Source of the DNA: Candidatus Woesearchaeota archaeon
GTDB lineage: Archaea; Nanobdellota; Nanobdellia; Woesearchaeales; GW2011-AR9
Direction of reading: 5' to 3'
DNA: 6,859 nucleotides
NCBI GenBank assembly: GCA_013204355.1
Contig: JABMOA010000131.1
Coordinates: 1 to 6,859 of the forward strand
In this document: piece after piece, positions 6,631-6,859 of the stretch
Position numbering within the stretch: the first letter of the stretch is position 1
Layout of the letters: every line of letters starts with the position of its first letter
The notes under the pieces: model-generated
What the model was told of the DNA's origin: nothing
Databases searched by the model: none
What the model saw: the letters and a program-made list of their open reading frames with translations, nothing else
Program-made: the position numbers and the translations under genes

Positions 6631-6645
6631 TTACTTATAAACCTA
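6631..6645. promoter_or_regulatory. Bidirectional TATA-like site upstream of thrS
   Basis: TTACTTATAAACCTA reads as a TATA box on both strands: CTTATAAA on plus (6634-6641) and TTTATAAG on minus (6636-6643), the latter preceded by an AAACC-like BRE. On minus it would start RNA near 6613 and give thrS a second promoter with a leader of about 50 nt. On plus it would start RNA near 6662-6665, inside the structured block. Whether either is used cannot be told from sequence. Confidence 0.35.
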
Positions 6646-6772
6646 TAGGAAACCTGTCCAGTGTGGGGTGTGGCAATCCACGAAAGTTTCTATACGCAAA
6701 TATTTCTGGGATTAAGACCTCATTCCACTAGACAGCGAATTCATCAATCCCATAAAAACTTCGTATAGAAAC
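6644..6772. ncRNA. Candidate structured RNA with nested stems and a possible pseudoknot
   Basis: No gene fits here, but the pairing is unusually rich. An 11-bp perfect inverted repeat, GTTTCTATACG (6686-6696) with CGTATAGAAAC (6762-6772), encloses a perfect 7-bp one, TGGGATT (6707-6713) with AATCCCA (6746-6752). That encloses ATTC (6722-6725) with GAAT (6737-6740). The 11-base loop left over contains CACTAGACAG (6726-6735), which is complementary over ten positions to CTGTCCAGTG (6654-6663). The one mismatch is C-A on plus but becomes a G-U pair on minus. A small hairpin GTGG-CAAT-CCAC (6670-6681) lies between. GC content (about 41% over 6641-6859) is slightly above the neighbouring genes. 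I compared it by eye with RNase P RNA, SRP RNA, 5S rRNA, tRNA, C/D and H/ACA guide RNAs and found no convincing match. Strand and ends are unresolved. A DNA element with dyad binding sites is the alternative. Confidence 0.45.
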
Positions 6773-6859
6773 AGTTATATCCAATCTCTAATTTTCCTTT
6801 GTGGGAACGACAAAGTAACCTGAACACTTAACGGGGCTTGGCTTCGCATAGACGATAAA
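6773..6859. other. Right edge of window, no identifiable gene; one short hairpin
   Basis: This edge holds a 6-bp hairpin, CTTTGT (6797-6802) with ACAAAG (6810-6815) around a GGGAACG loop. On the minus strand two frames stay open from the edge for 23 and 27 codons, stopping at 6788-6790 and just before 6778, so the C-terminus of a gene outside the window cannot be excluded, but nothing in these few residues is recognisable. The region may equally belong to the structured element to its left. Confidence 0.3.

Noticed and set aside
6620..6640. Tiny plus-strand frame ATG to TAA upstream of thrS
   Set aside because: Six codons only, with no promoter at the right distance; expected by chance.
6746..6772. 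A CRISPR-like repeat ending in GAAAC
   Set aside because: There is only one full copy, the related TATAGGAAAC is about 120 bp away and only ten bases long, and no spacer pattern or cas gene is present.
6644..6859. RNase P RNA, SRP RNA, 5S rRNA or a tRNA
   Set aside because: Conserved cores such as the RNase P ACAGAACCCGGCTTA, the SRP GGAAGGGAGCA-type loop, 5S GAAGTTAAGC and the tRNA GTTCRA loop are absent on both strands. GATGAAT on the minus strand recalls RNase P but lacks the rest.
6788..6859. C-terminus of a minus-strand gene entering from the right edge
   Set aside because: Two minus frames are open for 23 and 27 codons, too short and featureless to support a gene.

Overview
The window most likely comes from an AT-rich archaeon. 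Three things point that way. The threonyl-tRNA synthetase begins with the archaeal DTD-like editing domain. The helicase is of the Mtr4/Ski2 type. Every intact gene has an archaeal TATA box in front of it, and four of the five boxes lie 26-28 nt from the start codon, as expected for leaderless mRNAs. A DPANN lineage such as Woesearchaeota is plausible from gene style and base composition, but the sequence does not prove it.

Layout, left to right: the end of an EamA/DMT membrane transporter (2-796, +, its 5' end lies outside the window); a very acidic protein of unknown function (800-1393, -); a small protein of unknown function with a Cys-Cys-Cys-Gly motif (1497-1883, -); a divergent promoter region of 118 bp; a compact Ski2/Mtr4-like RNA helicase (2002-3936, +); a small protein with one membrane anchor (3924-4325, -) whose 3' end overlaps that of the helicase; thrS (4375-6564, -); and 295 bp without a convincing gene (6565-6859). 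That last stretch holds the thrS promoter, a bidirectional TATA-like site, and a block of nested inverted repeats that could fold as a pseudoknotted RNA.

The genes do not look like one operon or pathway. Each has its own promoter, neighbours on opposite strands run tail to tail with almost no spacing, and functions are mixed: transport, RNA handling, translation and unknowns. The two most notable observations are (1) the threonyl-tRNA synthetase, which looks like an archaeal editing domain joined to a bacterial/eukaryotic-type enzyme that keeps the second (SAD) editing domain with all four of its key residues replaced, and (2) the unassigned structured element at 6644-6772 upstream of thrS, with mutually exclusive pairings. 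I found no mobile element, CRISPR array, tRNA or rRNA.
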